A stretch of 64,000 nt of DNA from Planotetraspora sp. A-T 1434 (GTDB taxonomy: Bacteria > Actinomycetota > Actinomycetes > Streptosporangiales > Streptosporangiaceae), in NCBI RefSeq assembly GCF_025420585.1, contig NZ_JAOEGB010000002.1, forward strand, positions 351,215 to 415,214, in the 5' to 3' direction. This document shows positions 1 to 7,561 of this stretch, piece after piece. Position 1 is the first letter of the stretch. The number at the start of each line of letters is the position of its first letter. The notes under the pieces were generated by a model. It did no database searches, was not told the origin of the DNA, and worked only from the letters and a program-made list of their open reading frames with translations. Made by a program: the position numbers and the translations under genes.

Positions 1-143
1 AGATCCAAATCGCCGCCACCAACAACAACACCCGCCTCGACGGCACCAAGGGACGCCTCAAAGCAGCCCACCTGGCGGTTGCCTCGGCTTGGAACGCTAA
101 TCGTCGCGTCAACAAGATCCCGGTCCCAAACATTTTCGAGTAG
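1..143 (+). CDS. 3' end of an unidentified gene (partial)
   Basis: An open frame beginning at base 3 runs off the left edge and ends at TAG 141-143, leaving the last 46 residues (ending IPVPNIFE). The piece is basic and Asn/Ala-rich and has no motif I recognise. A GC-rich hairpin at 161-183 follows the stop, so this is probably the true end of a rightward gene. It may belong to the integrative element or to the flanking chromosome. Confidence 0.5.
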   Translation, partial: IQIAATNNNTRLDGTKGRLKAAHLAVASAWNANRRVNKIPVPNIFE

Positions 144-160
144 CCCAGAAAACACGATGC

Positions 161-183
161 CTCGCGCCGACCTCCGGCGCGAG
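161..183 (+). terminator. GC hairpin after the partial gene
   Basis: CTCGCGCCG (161-169) and CGGCGCGAG (175-183) form a perfect 9-bp stem with a 5-nt loop, 18 bp after the stop codon at 143. There is no U tract, as is common for actinobacterial terminators. Confidence 0.55.
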
Positions 184-348
184 TCGCCGTGTTATCGACG
201 ACATATCCACTGGGTGTCAGGGCGTATCTGTCTCAAGTCCAGGGCCCCCTCTGAGCGGATGGCGCTCGTTCCCGGCGATGCACCGCCACTTTGCTCATCT
301 ATATCCGAGGCCTAGCCGGTCCGTGCTATCAGCCGACTCCTACGCCCC

Positions 349-549
349 GCCCTGATCTTCCCGTCCGCCTTCGACCCGCCCGTAGGGGCAGCGGGCCGGC
401 GACGGAGGGGCAAGCTCGGCTTCGCGTGTACATGTTCCCGGTGGACTTCCTCGTGCACTGGTTGCCCTGCCTGCACAGCCGGGCTTGACCTGTAGGAGTC
501 GGTCTGCTGCCCCTACGGGCGGGTCGAAGGCGGACGGGAAGATCAGGGC
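349..549. repeat. 44-bp perfect inverted repeat, arms 349-392 and 506-549
   Basis: The arm at 349-392 is the exact reverse complement of 506-549, with a 113-bp spacer. A shorter inverted pair, CCGACTCCTA (333-342) and TAGGAGTCGG (493-502), lies beside the arms. It sits 5' of both arms on the plus strand, giving the order A-B-A'-B' rather than a simple nested hairpin. The GTAGGAGTC word resembles the operator word upstream of the gene at 2615. The repeat could be a transfer or single-strand origin, or a remnant of an inverted duplication. Confidence 0.8.
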
Positions 550-1144
550 TCCTACCTCAACCACTGACGAGCCTGCCGCCTGTGAATCGCGATCATCCCG
601 GAGCCGGAGCGCCCCGGGGTTTGGGGCAGCGCCCCAAGGTCTTCCCCTTGCACCTTCCCGCCTCCTCCTCGCCCCTTCTTCCATCTCCCGCCAGCGTCGC
701 CCCTCGGTCTCCGGGTCTCCTCGGCTTCGTGTCTGCTCATCGCCATGACCGTTCACCATTGGGAGAGAACTTCCATCGGCACAAGCCAATGCCGCCATCT
801 AGTGACGCCACGCCGCTTGTCGGCGTGGTGCGCGCCGCCGACGGCGGGACCGGCCGAAGAGCCGCAGCCCGCCGGAGGGCGGGCGCGCGGTCCAACGGAT
901 TGACTCTTTCGTCCGTGTGCTCTCTTCGAGTGCGGGCCGTGATGGCAACCGGGCTGCGCTGTGCATCCCCCTCACTCGATCCCCCGCGGTGCCCCGAAAG
1001 CAGCCCAGGAAACAGCCCACCTCGCCGATCTCACCCCCGGCGGTCCCTTTCCTACGGACCGCCTCCTCCCCTGGATTGTCGAGACTGCCCCCTCCTGGCA
1101 TCCCTCTCCTTACCGCCCCTCCCCTCCTCGCCCTCCGCTGCCCC

Positions 1145-1162
1145 CCGCCGCGAAAGCGGCGG
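1145..1162 (-). terminator. Hairpin with GAAA/TTTC loop below the leftward operon
   Basis: CCGCCGC (1145-1151), loop GAAA, then GCGGCGG (1156-1162) form a perfect 7-bp stem. It lies 30 bp beyond the stop of the last leftward gene at 1192, so it most likely terminates the leftward operon. Confidence 0.5.
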
Positions 1163-1191
1163 CTTGACGACGTAGGGAAATCGGTAACAGG

Positions 1192-1539
1192 TCAGCTCGT
1201 CTCGTCGGTCGCGAACTCGGCTGACACCGACACGGATACAGCCCCGTCGAACCCGTTGGAGTGGGCATGCAGGCGAAAAACGCCGTCGCGCTGGATACCG
1301 TTCGGCCATGCCGTGGCTTGCAGAATCTCAGCCCAGGTCTCGAAGTCGTGACGACGCTGGATGGGGTCGGGAGCGTAGCAATTACCCACGATCAAGGGTC
1401 CGGCTCCAGCGTCAGTGATCGTCCACGCGATCACGGGTAGTCCCTCGTCGTGGGCTCGGTCGAGTAGACGCCCGAGGACTGCATGGCTCTGCTGCTGCCA
1501 GTCGTGTCGTTCGCTGGCGGTCGTCTCGATCATTGGCAT
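1192..1539 (-). CDS. Hypothetical element-borne protein (115 aa)
   Basis: This is an acidic, soluble-looking protein of 115 residues that starts with ATG at 1539. I recognise no domain. It is the last gene of a leftward set, 10 bp after the 195-aa gene, and a hairpin terminator follows it. Its position opposite the transfer operon suggests an accessory or regulatory function of the integrative element, but nothing in the sequence proves this. Confidence 0.6.
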   Translation of the reverse strand: MPMIETTASERHDWQQQSHAVLGRLLDRAHDEGLPVIAWTITDAGAGPLIVGNCYAPDPIQRRHDFETWAEILQATAWPNGIQRDGVFRLHAHSNGFDGAVSVSVSAEFATDETS

Positions 1540-1549
1540 TGCTCCTCAC

Positions 1550-2137
1550 TCACTGCCGCTGAAGGGCGCTGGTGTCAGGCAGCATGATCGGCTTCTCCCC
1601 GCGCTCGTGGTCGTACATGCCGGCAAGAGCGGGCTCAAAGGCGGCGAGGTGACCACGCCACGTATCGCAGAGCGCGTTTCGTGCTGACGAGTCGGTGTAG
1701 AGCAGGAACCGGAGGTGACGAAGACCGTGCAACAGGACGTCGATGTATCGCGGGAGCGGTGCATCGGCAGCGTCAACAGGGATCGCCTTACCAACCGCTT
1801 CGGCAACCGCAGGGCTGATCGGCGTTGCCGTCGGCCAGTTTTCATGAACGAAATCCGAGCATCCGATCACGGCGAGGTAGGTCAGGATGACGGAATCGTC
1901 TTCGGCTCTCCATGAAGTGGCGTGCAGGCTATCGACTCGCCACGACGTGGAGTGCAAGAGCTTGACGTCGGTCAGGATACCGTGATCGGAAAGGATGGCC
2001 TCGACGGTTGAGTGAGGGTCACGGTCCTGCTGGATGGGGGCAGACCGCCAGGCGTCGGAACCGCTGAGCAGCCATAGCCCGGCGCGGTCGGCGGATACAG
2101 GCCAGACCTCGACACGAACGGTCGTGTTGGTCGTCAT
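1550..2137 (-). CDS. Conserved hypothetical protein of actinomycete integrative elements (195 aa)
   Basis: The protein begins with ATG at 2137. It has an N-terminal beta-rich part (VEVWPVSADRAGLWLLSG) and a C-terminal helical part with RYIDVLLHGLRHLRFL and ALAGMY. I recall similar proteins of unknown function in Streptomyces integrative elements; this is memory, not a search. The N-terminal part has a loose Nudix-like feel (ILSDHGI) but no Nudix box, so I do not assign that fold. It lies between the HTH gene and the 115-aa gene and is probably co-transcribed with both. Confidence 0.65.
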   Translation of the reverse strand: MTTNTTVRVEVWPVSADRAGLWLLSGSDAWRSAPIQQDRDPHSTVEAILSDHGILTDVKLLHSTSWRVDSLHATSWRAEDDSVILTYLAVIGCSDFVHENWPTATPISPAVAEAVGKAIPVDAADAPLPRYIDVLLHGLRHLRFLLYTDSSARNALCDTWRGHLAAFEPALAGMYDHERGEKPIMLPDTSALQRQ

Positions 2138-2160
2138 GCGCGTCCCTCCCTGGGGGTGGA

Positions 2161-2484
2161 TCAGGACTTCTGAGGCTTGTCAGGCTTGTTGATCGCCTTC
2201 GCAGTGTTGATGAGCTGCGCTGCGCGGGCTTTCGATACTCCGATGTGGTTCGCCAGCACCGACAGCGACATTTTTTCGGATTCGAAGATCCGAGCGGCTG
2301 ATTGCGCTCGCAGGTCGCCCGATGCTTCATACAGCCGGCGAATCGCCTCGACGAGCTCAGTAGAGCGCTCGAATGCTCGGCGGGGATCGGATTCAGCTCG
2401 AATCGCTTCGGCGGCAGCGTCGTAGGCGCGATCGAGGTGACCGAGAGCGGTAGTGACCGCCTCGCTCGCGTCCTCTTCTTTCAT
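2161..2484 (-). CDS. Small helix-turn-helix DNA-binding regulator
   Basis: This is a 107-residue, mostly helical protein. The C-terminal third, MSLSVLANHIGVSKARAAQL, reads as a helix-turn-helix of the sigma-region-4/Xre kind, and a long helical N-terminal part may dimerise. The start chosen is ATG 2484; the longer open frame upstream runs through the divergent promoter and is unlikely. The gene diverges from the 2615 operon, and the 130-bp gap holds palindromic TGTAGG/CCTACA words. It is therefore the natural candidate for the repressor of both promoters, comparable in role to KorSA-type regulators, though it is not a GntR protein. Confidence 0.7.
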   Translation of the reverse strand: MKEEDASEAVTTALGHLDRAYDAAAEAIRAESDPRRAFERSTELVEAIRRLYEASGDLRAQSAARIFESEKMSLSVLANHIGVSKARAAQLINTAKAINKPDKPQKS

Positions 2485-2614
2485 GCACTCAGTGTACGTG
2501 ACTCGTATAGCTCCCCCTAGACAGAAGTTCCGTATAGGACCCCCTTGACGACCGTGTAGGGGGCACTGTACAGTCTTTCGTGTAGGGAGTCCTACACGGA
2601 TCGGAGGACATGTA
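2485..2614. promoter_or_regulatory. Divergent promoter with palindromic operator
   Basis: A rightward promoter is visible: -35 TTGACG (2545-2550), an 18-nt spacer and -10 TACAGT (2569-2574). Just downstream is the near-palindrome GTGTAGGGAGTCCTACAC (2580-2597). Related half-sites occur at GTATAGG (about 2532), TGTAGGGGG (about 2555) and in CTCCCCCTAG (2511-2520). A strong ribosome site, GGAGGA, precedes ATG 2615. Word spacing around the -10 suggests steric repression by the divergent HTH protein. Confidence 0.65.
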
Positions 2615-2950
2615 ATGCGAAACATTCCGGTGGACATCTCGGGTCTGGCGTTCACGGTCGCCGGCGAGCCTGAGCCGAAGATTGTGGATCGGGCTACGGG
2701 TGAGGTGAAGCGGGATGCGGAGGGTCGTGACCTGTACACGATTCCGCTGCTGCCGCAGCCGAACGACGACCGTCGTAACCCGGTGATCGTGGTGACGTTC
2801 CCCTCGATCGACTTCCCGCACATCCCGCAGGGGGTGCAGGTTCGCCCGGTGGGTCTGTCTGCCTTCTACTGGCAGATGAACGGCCGGTCGGGGCTCGGGT
2901 TTCGCTGCGAGGCGATCCGCCCGGCGCACGAGGTCGCACCGTCGGCCTGA
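2615..2950 (+). CDS. SCO3933-family-like regulatory protein
   Basis: This 111-residue protein has the pattern MRNIPVDISGL, TGEVKRDAEGRDLYTI, a central VIVVTFPS strand and a C-terminal NGRSGLGFRCEAI. It matches what I remember of the SCO3933 regulatory family, encoded next to FtsK-like translocase genes in Streptomyces integrative elements. The location agrees: first gene of the rightward operon, ahead of the translocase. Its function is unproven; a role in activating replication or excision, like Pra of pSAM2, is only an analogy. Confidence 0.65.
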   Translation: MRNIPVDISGLAFTVAGEPEPKIVDRATGEVKRDAEGRDLYTIPLLPQPNDDRRNPVIVVTFPSIDFPHIPQGVQVRPVGLSAFYWQMNGRSGLGFRCEAIRPAHEVAPSA

Positions 2951-3050
2951 GCAACCACGAGGTAGGTCCCGGGACGGCCGTTCGCCTGGCAGCTTCCGCC
3001 GCCCCGGGGTCTCCCAACCACTCACGAGGAAAGGAAAGGAGGACCCCAGT

Positions 3051-3269
3051 ATGACCGACTACCTGATTCCGGGGACTGTGACCGTCGCGGCCATAATCGC
3101 GGGACTGCTGGTGTGGCGTCGTCTGCACCGAGTGTCGTTCTGGCTGGTGGTGGGCTTCCCGGTCAAGGCGCTGGTGGTCTACAGCACGTGGAAGGCCGTG
3201 GCCTCCGGTTGCGGGCTGGCGAGGCGTCGTCAGCGCTGGCGGTGGACCTTCCCCGGATTGGGGGGCTGA
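3051..3269 (+). CDS. Small membrane protein upstream of the translocase
   Basis: The protein has 72 residues, ATG 3051 and an AAAGGAGG-like ribosome site. It has a hydrophobic segment at about residues 5-22 (GTVTVAAIIAGLLVW), a second around 28-50, and a basic tail (GLARRRQRWRW). The stop lies 3 bp before the translocase start. The FtsK-like protein downstream lacks its own membrane anchor, so this protein could tether it; that is an inference from position. Confidence 0.6.
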   Translation: MTDYLIPGTVTVAAIIAGLLVWRRLHRVSFWLVVGFPVKALVVYSTWKAVASGCGLARRRQRWRWTFPGLGG

Positions 3270-3272
3270 GTC

Positions 3273-4439
3273 ATGGTCATGCTGATGAAGCAGCGCCGCA
3301 AGCTGCGCCGTGTCGATGTCGAGCGGGCTCCCCGGTTGGGGGTGATCCGGCCGACTTCGCTGGGGTTTCGGATCACGGTTCGGCTGCATGACGGGCAGAC
3401 CCCGGAGGACTACGGGCGGGTGCTGGACAAGCTCTCCCACGCCTGGAAGGTCCATTCCGTGCGGCTCGTCTCATGGAAGCCTGGCAAGGTCACGTTGGTC
3501 GCCACCCTGACCGATCCTTTGGAGTCGGTGACGATCCCGGTCCTGTCCGATGGGCTGCTGCGGGTGCGCGTCGGTCTGCTCGACACCGGGGACCCGTTCA
3601 CCGTCGACTTCCGCACGGTGCCGCACTGGCTCAACGTCGGCGCGACCCAGTCCGGTAAATCGAATCTCGCCAATGACCTGGTGGTCGGGCTGGCACCGCA
3701 GCCGGTTGCGCTGGTCGGCTTCGACCTCAAGGGCGGGGTGGAGTTCACCCCGTATGAGGCGCGCATGTCCGCCTTGGCGACCGAGCGGGCCGAATGCGCG
3801 GACCTGCTCGCCGACCTGGTCGGCATCATCAAAGACCGCATGGCCTTGTGCCGCCGGCACCGGGTCAAGAACATCTGGCACCCGCGCCTGCCCGAGGTCG
3901 AGCGGCCTACCCCGATCGTCGTCCTCGTGGACGAGGTGGCCGAACTGTTCCTGATGGCCGACAAGAAGAAGGAGCAAGACGAGGTCTCCGCGGTCGCCAC
4001 ACGGTTGCTGCGGGTGGCCCAGCTTGGCCGCGCCTTCGGGATCTACCTGGTGGTGTGCGGGCAGCGGGTCGGCTCCGACCTCGGCCCCGGCGTCACCGCC
4101 CTTCGAGCGCAGCTCACCGGGCGGATCTGCCACATGGTCAACGACGAAGAGACAGCCAAGATGGCGCTCGGCGACATGGACCCCGGCGCGCTGGTGGCCG
4201 CGCGGAAGATCTCCCCGGCCATGCCGGGAACCGCTGTGGTGATCGGCTCGGAAGGGCGCTGGCACCGGATGCGCTCGGTTCACGTGACCGAAGAGCAGGC
4301 CGAAGCCGCCGCTGCCACGCACGCACATCTGACCCCCGCGTGGGCCGACCTCACCGCCGGCACCACCACGACCGGTGACCTCGACCTGGGCGACCTGGAG
4401 GAGTTCACCGCCCCCGACCTGGAAGACCTTCCGGTCTGA
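3273..4439 (+). CDS. FtsK/SpoIIIE-type DNA translocase (TraB-like transfer protein)
   Basis: This 388-residue cytosolic ATPase has Walker A GATQSGKS at residues 123-130 (Lys129) and Walker B PIVVLVDEVAELF near residue 215. It also has the FtsK-type segments FDLKGGVEF and RAFGIYLVVCGQRV. In Streptomyces elements one such protein moves double-stranded DNA between mycelial cells after binding a plasmid-borne repeat. This copy is shorter than pSAM2 or pSG5 TraB, has no membrane helices or obvious winged-helix gamma domain, and ends in an acidic tail (LDLGDLEEF). It is probably the conjugation motor of this element. Confidence 0.9.
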   Translation: MVMLMKQRRKLRRVDVERAPRLGVIRPTSLGFRITVRLHDGQTPEDYGRVLDKLSHAWKVHSVRLVSWKPGKVTLVATLTDPLESVTIPVLSDGLLRVRVGLLDTGDPFTVDFRTVPHWLNVGATQSGKSNLANDLVVGLAPQPVALVGFDLKGGVEFTPYEARMSALATERAECADLLADLVGIIKDRMALCRRHRVKNIWHPRLPEVERPTPIVVLVDEVAELFLMADKKKEQDEVSAVATRLLRVAQLGRAFGIYLVVCGQRVGSDLGPGVTALRAQLTGRICHMVNDEETAKMALGDMDPGALVAARKISPAMPGTAVVIGSEGRWHRMRSVHVTEEQAEAAAATHAHLTPAWADLTAGTTTTGDLDLGDLEEFTAPDLEDLPV

Positions 4440-4498
4440 CCCGCCACCGTCGCGTAAGAGCCGACCGTGCCGCTTATCAGGCTCACAAGGAGAACCCG

Positions 4499-4669
4499 AT
4501 GGGCAACAAGGAGCTGGACCGACTGGGGGCGGCGGAGCGGGCGCATCTCGCCGCGTGCGAGGGAAGCACGCTGGAGGAGTACCGCCGGGCCGCTAAGGAG
4601 TACATCGCGGCGCACGAGCAGTGCACGCGCGAGGACTTGCAGGAGTTCGTCAAGGACTGCCCGTTCTAG
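4499..4669 (+). CDS. Small acidic helical protein (56 aa)
   Basis: An AAGGAGA ribosome site (about 4487) precedes ATG 4499, and the frame ends at TAG 4667-4669. The product, MGNKELDRLGAAERAH and onward, is charged and helical with two Cys (the C-terminus is DCPF). No family is recognised. It sits in the transfer operon between the translocase and the DUF2637 gene. Confidence 0.55.
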   Translation: MGNKELDRLGAAERAHLAACEGSTLEEYRRAAKEYIAAHEQCTREDLQEFVKDCPF

Positions 4670-4782
4670 AACCGCTGATCTGACCTTCCCCTCCCGTACG
4701 GGCTTGGCGTGAGCCCTGATCACGCCAGGTCCCTACCCGACTCATGCCGAAAACCCCCTCGAATCTCCAAGGGAGACCCGTG

Positions 4783-5478
4783 ATGTTGCGTCGTCTGCGG
4801 TCGCTGCTGGCCGATTCCGGGCCGGTGGTGGTGCTCGCCGGCATCGCTGCGGTGGGCTCCTTCGACCACATCAGCAAACTGGCCGCCAAGAACGGCCAGA
4901 AAGATTGGCGCTCCTGGGCGGTCGCGGTGTGCATCGACCTGATGTGCGTCATGGCCGCCCGGGAGATCCAGCGGGACAAGCGCACCGGCCGTCGTCGCCG
5001 CGGCCTGCTGTCCTGGCCGTCGCTGGTCCTGGCCGGCGGAATCGTCCTCACCCTCGCCGCGAACCTGGCCGAAGCCGACCACAGCATGTGGGGCTGGATC
5101 CTCGCCGCAACCCCTGCCGGCGCGTTCCTGATCGCCATGTCGATGCTCGAACGCCGCGCCGCCCACACCCCCGAACCGCCGCCCGTGGTGGACGCCGAAC
5201 TCGTCGCCGACCAACCTCCGAACACCGCGATTGCCGACGAGCGGCCGGAACTGCCGAGCCTCCACGAGCCGCAGGAACTCGACTCCGCACCCCTGGCACC
5301 GGATCTTCCCGCGATCAGCCCTGTCGTCCTCGATGACGCCCGGTACTTCGCGACCGAGTACGCCCGGCTACACGGCATTCCGATCCCCGCCGATGAGCTG
5401 ATCCGTCGCATGCGGATCACTCCCGACCTCGCACACGAGCTGCTGCGCCGGCTCGCCCCCGTCACCGAAACCGCCTGA
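4783..5478 (+). CDS. DUF2637 membrane protein (Spd-like)
   Basis: The start taken is ATG 4783, 7 nt after AAGGGAGA; the upstream ATG at 4744 has no ribosome site. The 231-residue protein has four hydrophobic segments (for example VVVLAGIAAVGSFDHI and SLVLAGGIVLTLAANLAEA), the DUF2637 arrangement. A cytosolic C-terminal part follows, with an acidic linker and a helical end (DDARYFATEYARLHG) that looks like a DNA-binding or oligomerisation region. DUF2637 proteins are typical of actinomycete conjugative elements and are thought to help spread transferred DNA along the mycelium. Confidence 0.8.
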   Translation: MLRRLRSLLADSGPVVVLAGIAAVGSFDHISKLAAKNGQKDWRSWAVAVCIDLMCVMAAREIQRDKRTGRRRRGLLSWPSLVLAGGIVLTLAANLAEADHSMWGWILAATPAGAFLIAMSMLERRAAHTPEPPPVVDAELVADQPPNTAIADERPELPSLHEPQELDSAPLAPDLPAISPVVLDDARYFATEYARLHGIPIPADELIRRMRITPDLAHELLRRLAPVTETA

Positions 5479-5494
5479 CCGAAGGAGCCCAACC

Positions 5495-5815
5495 GTGATG
5501 ACCACCGACCCCACCACCCGCGCCGACTTCATCGCGGGCCTGCGCCGCCTGGCCGCGTTCCTGGCCGACAACCCCAAGGTCCCCGTCCCGACCTACGGCA
5601 CCGAGATCTCCGTCCACGCGGACGGCACCGACACCCAGCAGCGCGCGGCGGTGGACCGCATCGCCGACCTGATCGGCGCCCCCGCCTCGGACGGCGGCCA
5701 CTACGTCACCGCCCGGGACTTCGGACCCGTCACCTACCGCGCCGTCGCGGTCTCGGAGGAGCGCATGGACGACTGGCACGCGCTCATGAGCTACAGCGAC
5801 AACGTCTCGGTCTGA
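5495..5815 (+). CDS. Hypothetical element-borne protein (106 aa)
   Basis: GAAGGAG at 5481-5487 serves either GTG 5495 or ATG 5498. The protein is soluble, with an N-terminal helix (RADFIAGLRRLAAFLADNP) and a beta-rich middle (VPTYGTEISVHADG). I recall proteins with this N-terminus in Streptomyces elements, always annotated as hypothetical. It lies in the transfer/maintenance operon and no function can be given. Confidence 0.6.
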   Translation: MMTTDPTTRADFIAGLRRLAAFLADNPKVPVPTYGTEISVHADGTDTQQRAAVDRIADLIGAPASDGGHYVTARDFGPVTYRAVAVSEERMDDWHALMSYSDNVSV

Positions 5816-5832
5816 AGGCCAGGTGAAACCCC

Positions 5833-5988
5833 ATGCTCCGCAAGCTGGTCGTCCGGGCCGTGGTGCTGTTCGCCCTGTTCTACCTGTTCACTCACCCGGC
5901 CTCGGCCGCCGGACTGGTCAACCAGGCCGTCCGGGCCGCGCACGCCGCCGCTGACGACCTCGCCGGCTTCCTGTCCATCCTGAATTGA
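5833..5988 (+). CDS. 51-aa exported or membrane peptide
   Basis: ATG 5833 follows AGGTGA, and the stop is TGA 5986-5988. MLRKLVVRAVVLFALFYLF and then THPASAA reads as a signal peptide or single anchor with a possible AXA cleavage site, leaving about 27 residues. Small hydrophobic proteins like this are usual in the spread (spd) gene sets of actinomycete plasmids. Confidence 0.55.
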   Translation: MLRKLVVRAVVLFALFYLFTHPASAAGLVNQAVRAAHAAADDLAGFLSILN

Positions 5989-6000
5989 AAGGACCGTCTG

Positions 6001-6420
6001 GTGAATGCGACTGGTGACCTCGGCGCGGTCTTCGCCTCGCTGTATGCCGCGCACATGGTCGCCGACCACTGGGTGCAGACCCACGGCCAAGCGCTGACCA
6101 AGTCCACACCGACCTGGGCCGGAAGGCTAGCCAACACCGCCCACGTGGCCACCTACACCGCAACCGCTCTCCTCGCGGTCACCCTCATGGCCTGGCGCAC
6201 CGGGCTCCCCCTCGACCCCGCCCGGCTGGCCGCCGGTCTGCTGATCTCCGCTGTCACTCACTGGTGGGCCGACCGCCGCCACACCCTGCGATCCCTGGCC
6301 GTACGGGTCGGCAAAGGCGACTTCGCCGACCTGGCCACCGGCGGGATGAACGGCCTGTACCTGCTCGATCAGTCCTGGCACATCGGATGGCTGTTCATCG
6401 CCGCCCTGATCATCACCTGA
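6001..6420 (+). CDS. Polytopic membrane protein, DUF3307-like
   Basis: GTG 6001 follows AAAGGA. The 139 residues contain about four hydrophobic segments. The N-terminal AAHMVADHWVQTHGQ and the central SAVTHWWADRR recall the His/Asp motifs of DUF3307 membrane proteins. I offer that family as a possibility only. The gene is in the element operon and may take part in DNA spread or in changing the envelope. Confidence 0.55.
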   Translation: MNATGDLGAVFASLYAAHMVADHWVQTHGQALTKSTPTWAGRLANTAHVATYTATALLAVTLMAWRTGLPLDPARLAAGLLISAVTHWWADRRHTLRSLAVRVGKGDFADLATGGMNGLYLLDQSWHIGWLFIAALIIT

Positions 6421-6430
6421 CTGGAGCGCC

Positions 6431-6544
6431 ATGCCGAACGACGACGAATACAACCCCGTCTCTTGGTGCCTGATCTGCGGGTGGATCACCGAGGACCCCA
6501 ACGCCAACACCTGCTACTGCGACGACGGTATCCCGCACTGCTGA
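6431..6544 (+). CDS. 37-aa Cys-rich miniprotein
   Basis: ATG 6431 to TGA 6542-6544, with a weak ribosome site (CTGGAG). Cysteines at residues 13, 16, 28, 30 and 37 (WCLICGW, CYC, HC) could form one zinc site. It is the first of several very small Cys-rich products packed around the Nudix gene. Confidence 0.5.
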   Translation: MPNDDEYNPVSWCLICGWITEDPNANTCYCDDGIPHC

Positions 6545-6586
6545 CCCCCAACTGACCTCGCCCCAAAGACCGCAAAGGAGAGACCA

Positions 6587-7402
6587 GTGGTAACCAACAG
6601 CGTTGAGTACACGCATCCCGACGTGCTGACGATCGGCATCCGCGACGGGTGGGCCGACCCGATCACCGACCCCACCCGTATCGACTGGACCGCCCGACAG
6701 GCCCGCGCCGCCATCCCGTTCAAGGTGATCGAGGGTCGCCCGGTCAACCCCTGCCAGCAGACCGGTATCCGCTACGGACGCAACGAGCTGGGCCACTGGG
6801 GAGAAGCCCTCGCGGCTGACGCCATGGTGACCGCCACAGACCCGGACGGGCACCGGTGGCTCGTCATGGTCGAACGCGCCGACGGCTACGGGTGGGCACT
6901 ACCCGGGGGACACGTCGAACCCGGAGAGGACCCGGTAGCCGCCGCGATCCGGGAGCTGCACGAGGAAACCGGGCTGCACGCCATCACATCCGCTTGGACG
7001 GCGCTGCCGGCTCGGTATGTGCCCGATCCCCGCGCCAGTGACGAGGCGTGGATGGTGACCGTGCCCGTCCGCACGCACCTGGGCACCTACCACCGCGACG
7101 ACCCGCCGGAAGTGGTCGGCGCTGACGACGCCGCACGGGCCGCATGGGTGCGTGCCGACACCTACGAGCATCTCGTCGAGTACCTCACGCGCACGTACGC
7201 CGGCGAGGTGTTCCCGGCTCACCGCCGCATGTTGGCTGACGCTCTGGTGCGGGTCACACAGACCCCATGTCCCGATTGTGACGGGGAGGGCCAGGTCCTT
7301 ACCGCTCAGGTGGTCGGCCGTCTTCGCCGCCGCACCGTCGAGCAGTACGCCGCTTGCCTGACCTGCTCGGGCACCGGCCACGCCGCCCCCGAACCCCAGT
7401 AG
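6587..7402 (+). CDS. Nudix hydrolase with C-terminal DnaJ-like zinc motif (Pif-like)
   Basis: GTG 6587 follows AAGGAG by 6 nt. The protein has 271 residues. The Nudix box (GGHVEPGEDP then REL.EETG, about residues 107-129) is complete, so pyrophosphohydrolase activity on a nucleoside-diphosphate substrate is likely. The preceding region, including WALPGG, resembles ADP-ribose pyrophosphatases. In pSAM2 a Nudix protein, Pif, gives immunity against redundant transfer, so this gene may do the same. Unusually, residues about 230-265 carry CPDCDGEG and CLTCSGTG, the zinc-binding repeat of DnaJ. Confidence 0.85.
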   Translation: MVTNSVEYTHPDVLTIGIRDGWADPITDPTRIDWTARQARAAIPFKVIEGRPVNPCQQTGIRYGRNELGHWGEALAADAMVTATDPDGHRWLVMVERADGYGWALPGGHVEPGEDPVAAAIRELHEETGLHAITSAWTALPARYVPDPRASDEAWMVTVPVRTHLGTYHRDDPPEVVGADDAARAAWVRADTYEHLVEYLTRTYAGEVFPAHRRMLADALVRVTQTPCPDCDGEGQVLTAQVVGRLRRRTVEQYAACLTCSGTGHAAPEPQ

Positions 7403-7417
7403 GGAGGTGAACCCCCG

Positions 7418-7546
7418 ATGGCGATCAACCCGTGCGCCGCCCGGCGCGAACGTCTCGCCTGCTGCACCTGCAACGGCACCGGAATCGACTGCGACAGCGC
7501 CACGTGCCGCGACTGCGCCGGCACCGGAATCGACAACCACAACTGA
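7418..7546 (+). CDS. 42-aa zinc-ribbon miniprotein
   Basis: GGGAGGTGA precedes ATG 7418, and the frame ends at TGA 7544-7546. Two DnaJ-like knuckles, CCTCNGTG and CRDCAGTG, make up most of the protein. They match the motif fused to the end of the Nudix protein 15 bp upstream, so this may be a free-standing copy of that zinc module. Confidence 0.6.
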   Translation: MAINPCAARRERLACCTCNGTGIDCDSATCRDCAGTGIDNHN

Positions 7547-7561
7547 ACTCCCCTGGTCGGT

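Larger units (their letters stand above)
184..1191. other. Non-coding left arm of the integrative element
   Basis: This kilobase has no convincing gene. Open frames exist on both strands because of the high GC, but they are Arg/Pro/Ser-rich, overlap each other and lack ribosome sites. It holds the long inverted repeat at 349-549 and several strong hairpins, for example around 820-880 and at 1145-1162. In related elements such space carries cis-acting DNA (transfer locus, replication origins). That role here is inference from position and structure. Confidence 0.45.

Noticed and set aside
79..1175. Several overlapping frames in the left non-coding arm
   Set aside because: They overlap on both strands, are Arg/Pro/Ser-rich, lack ribosome sites, and two of them are products of the inverted repeat.
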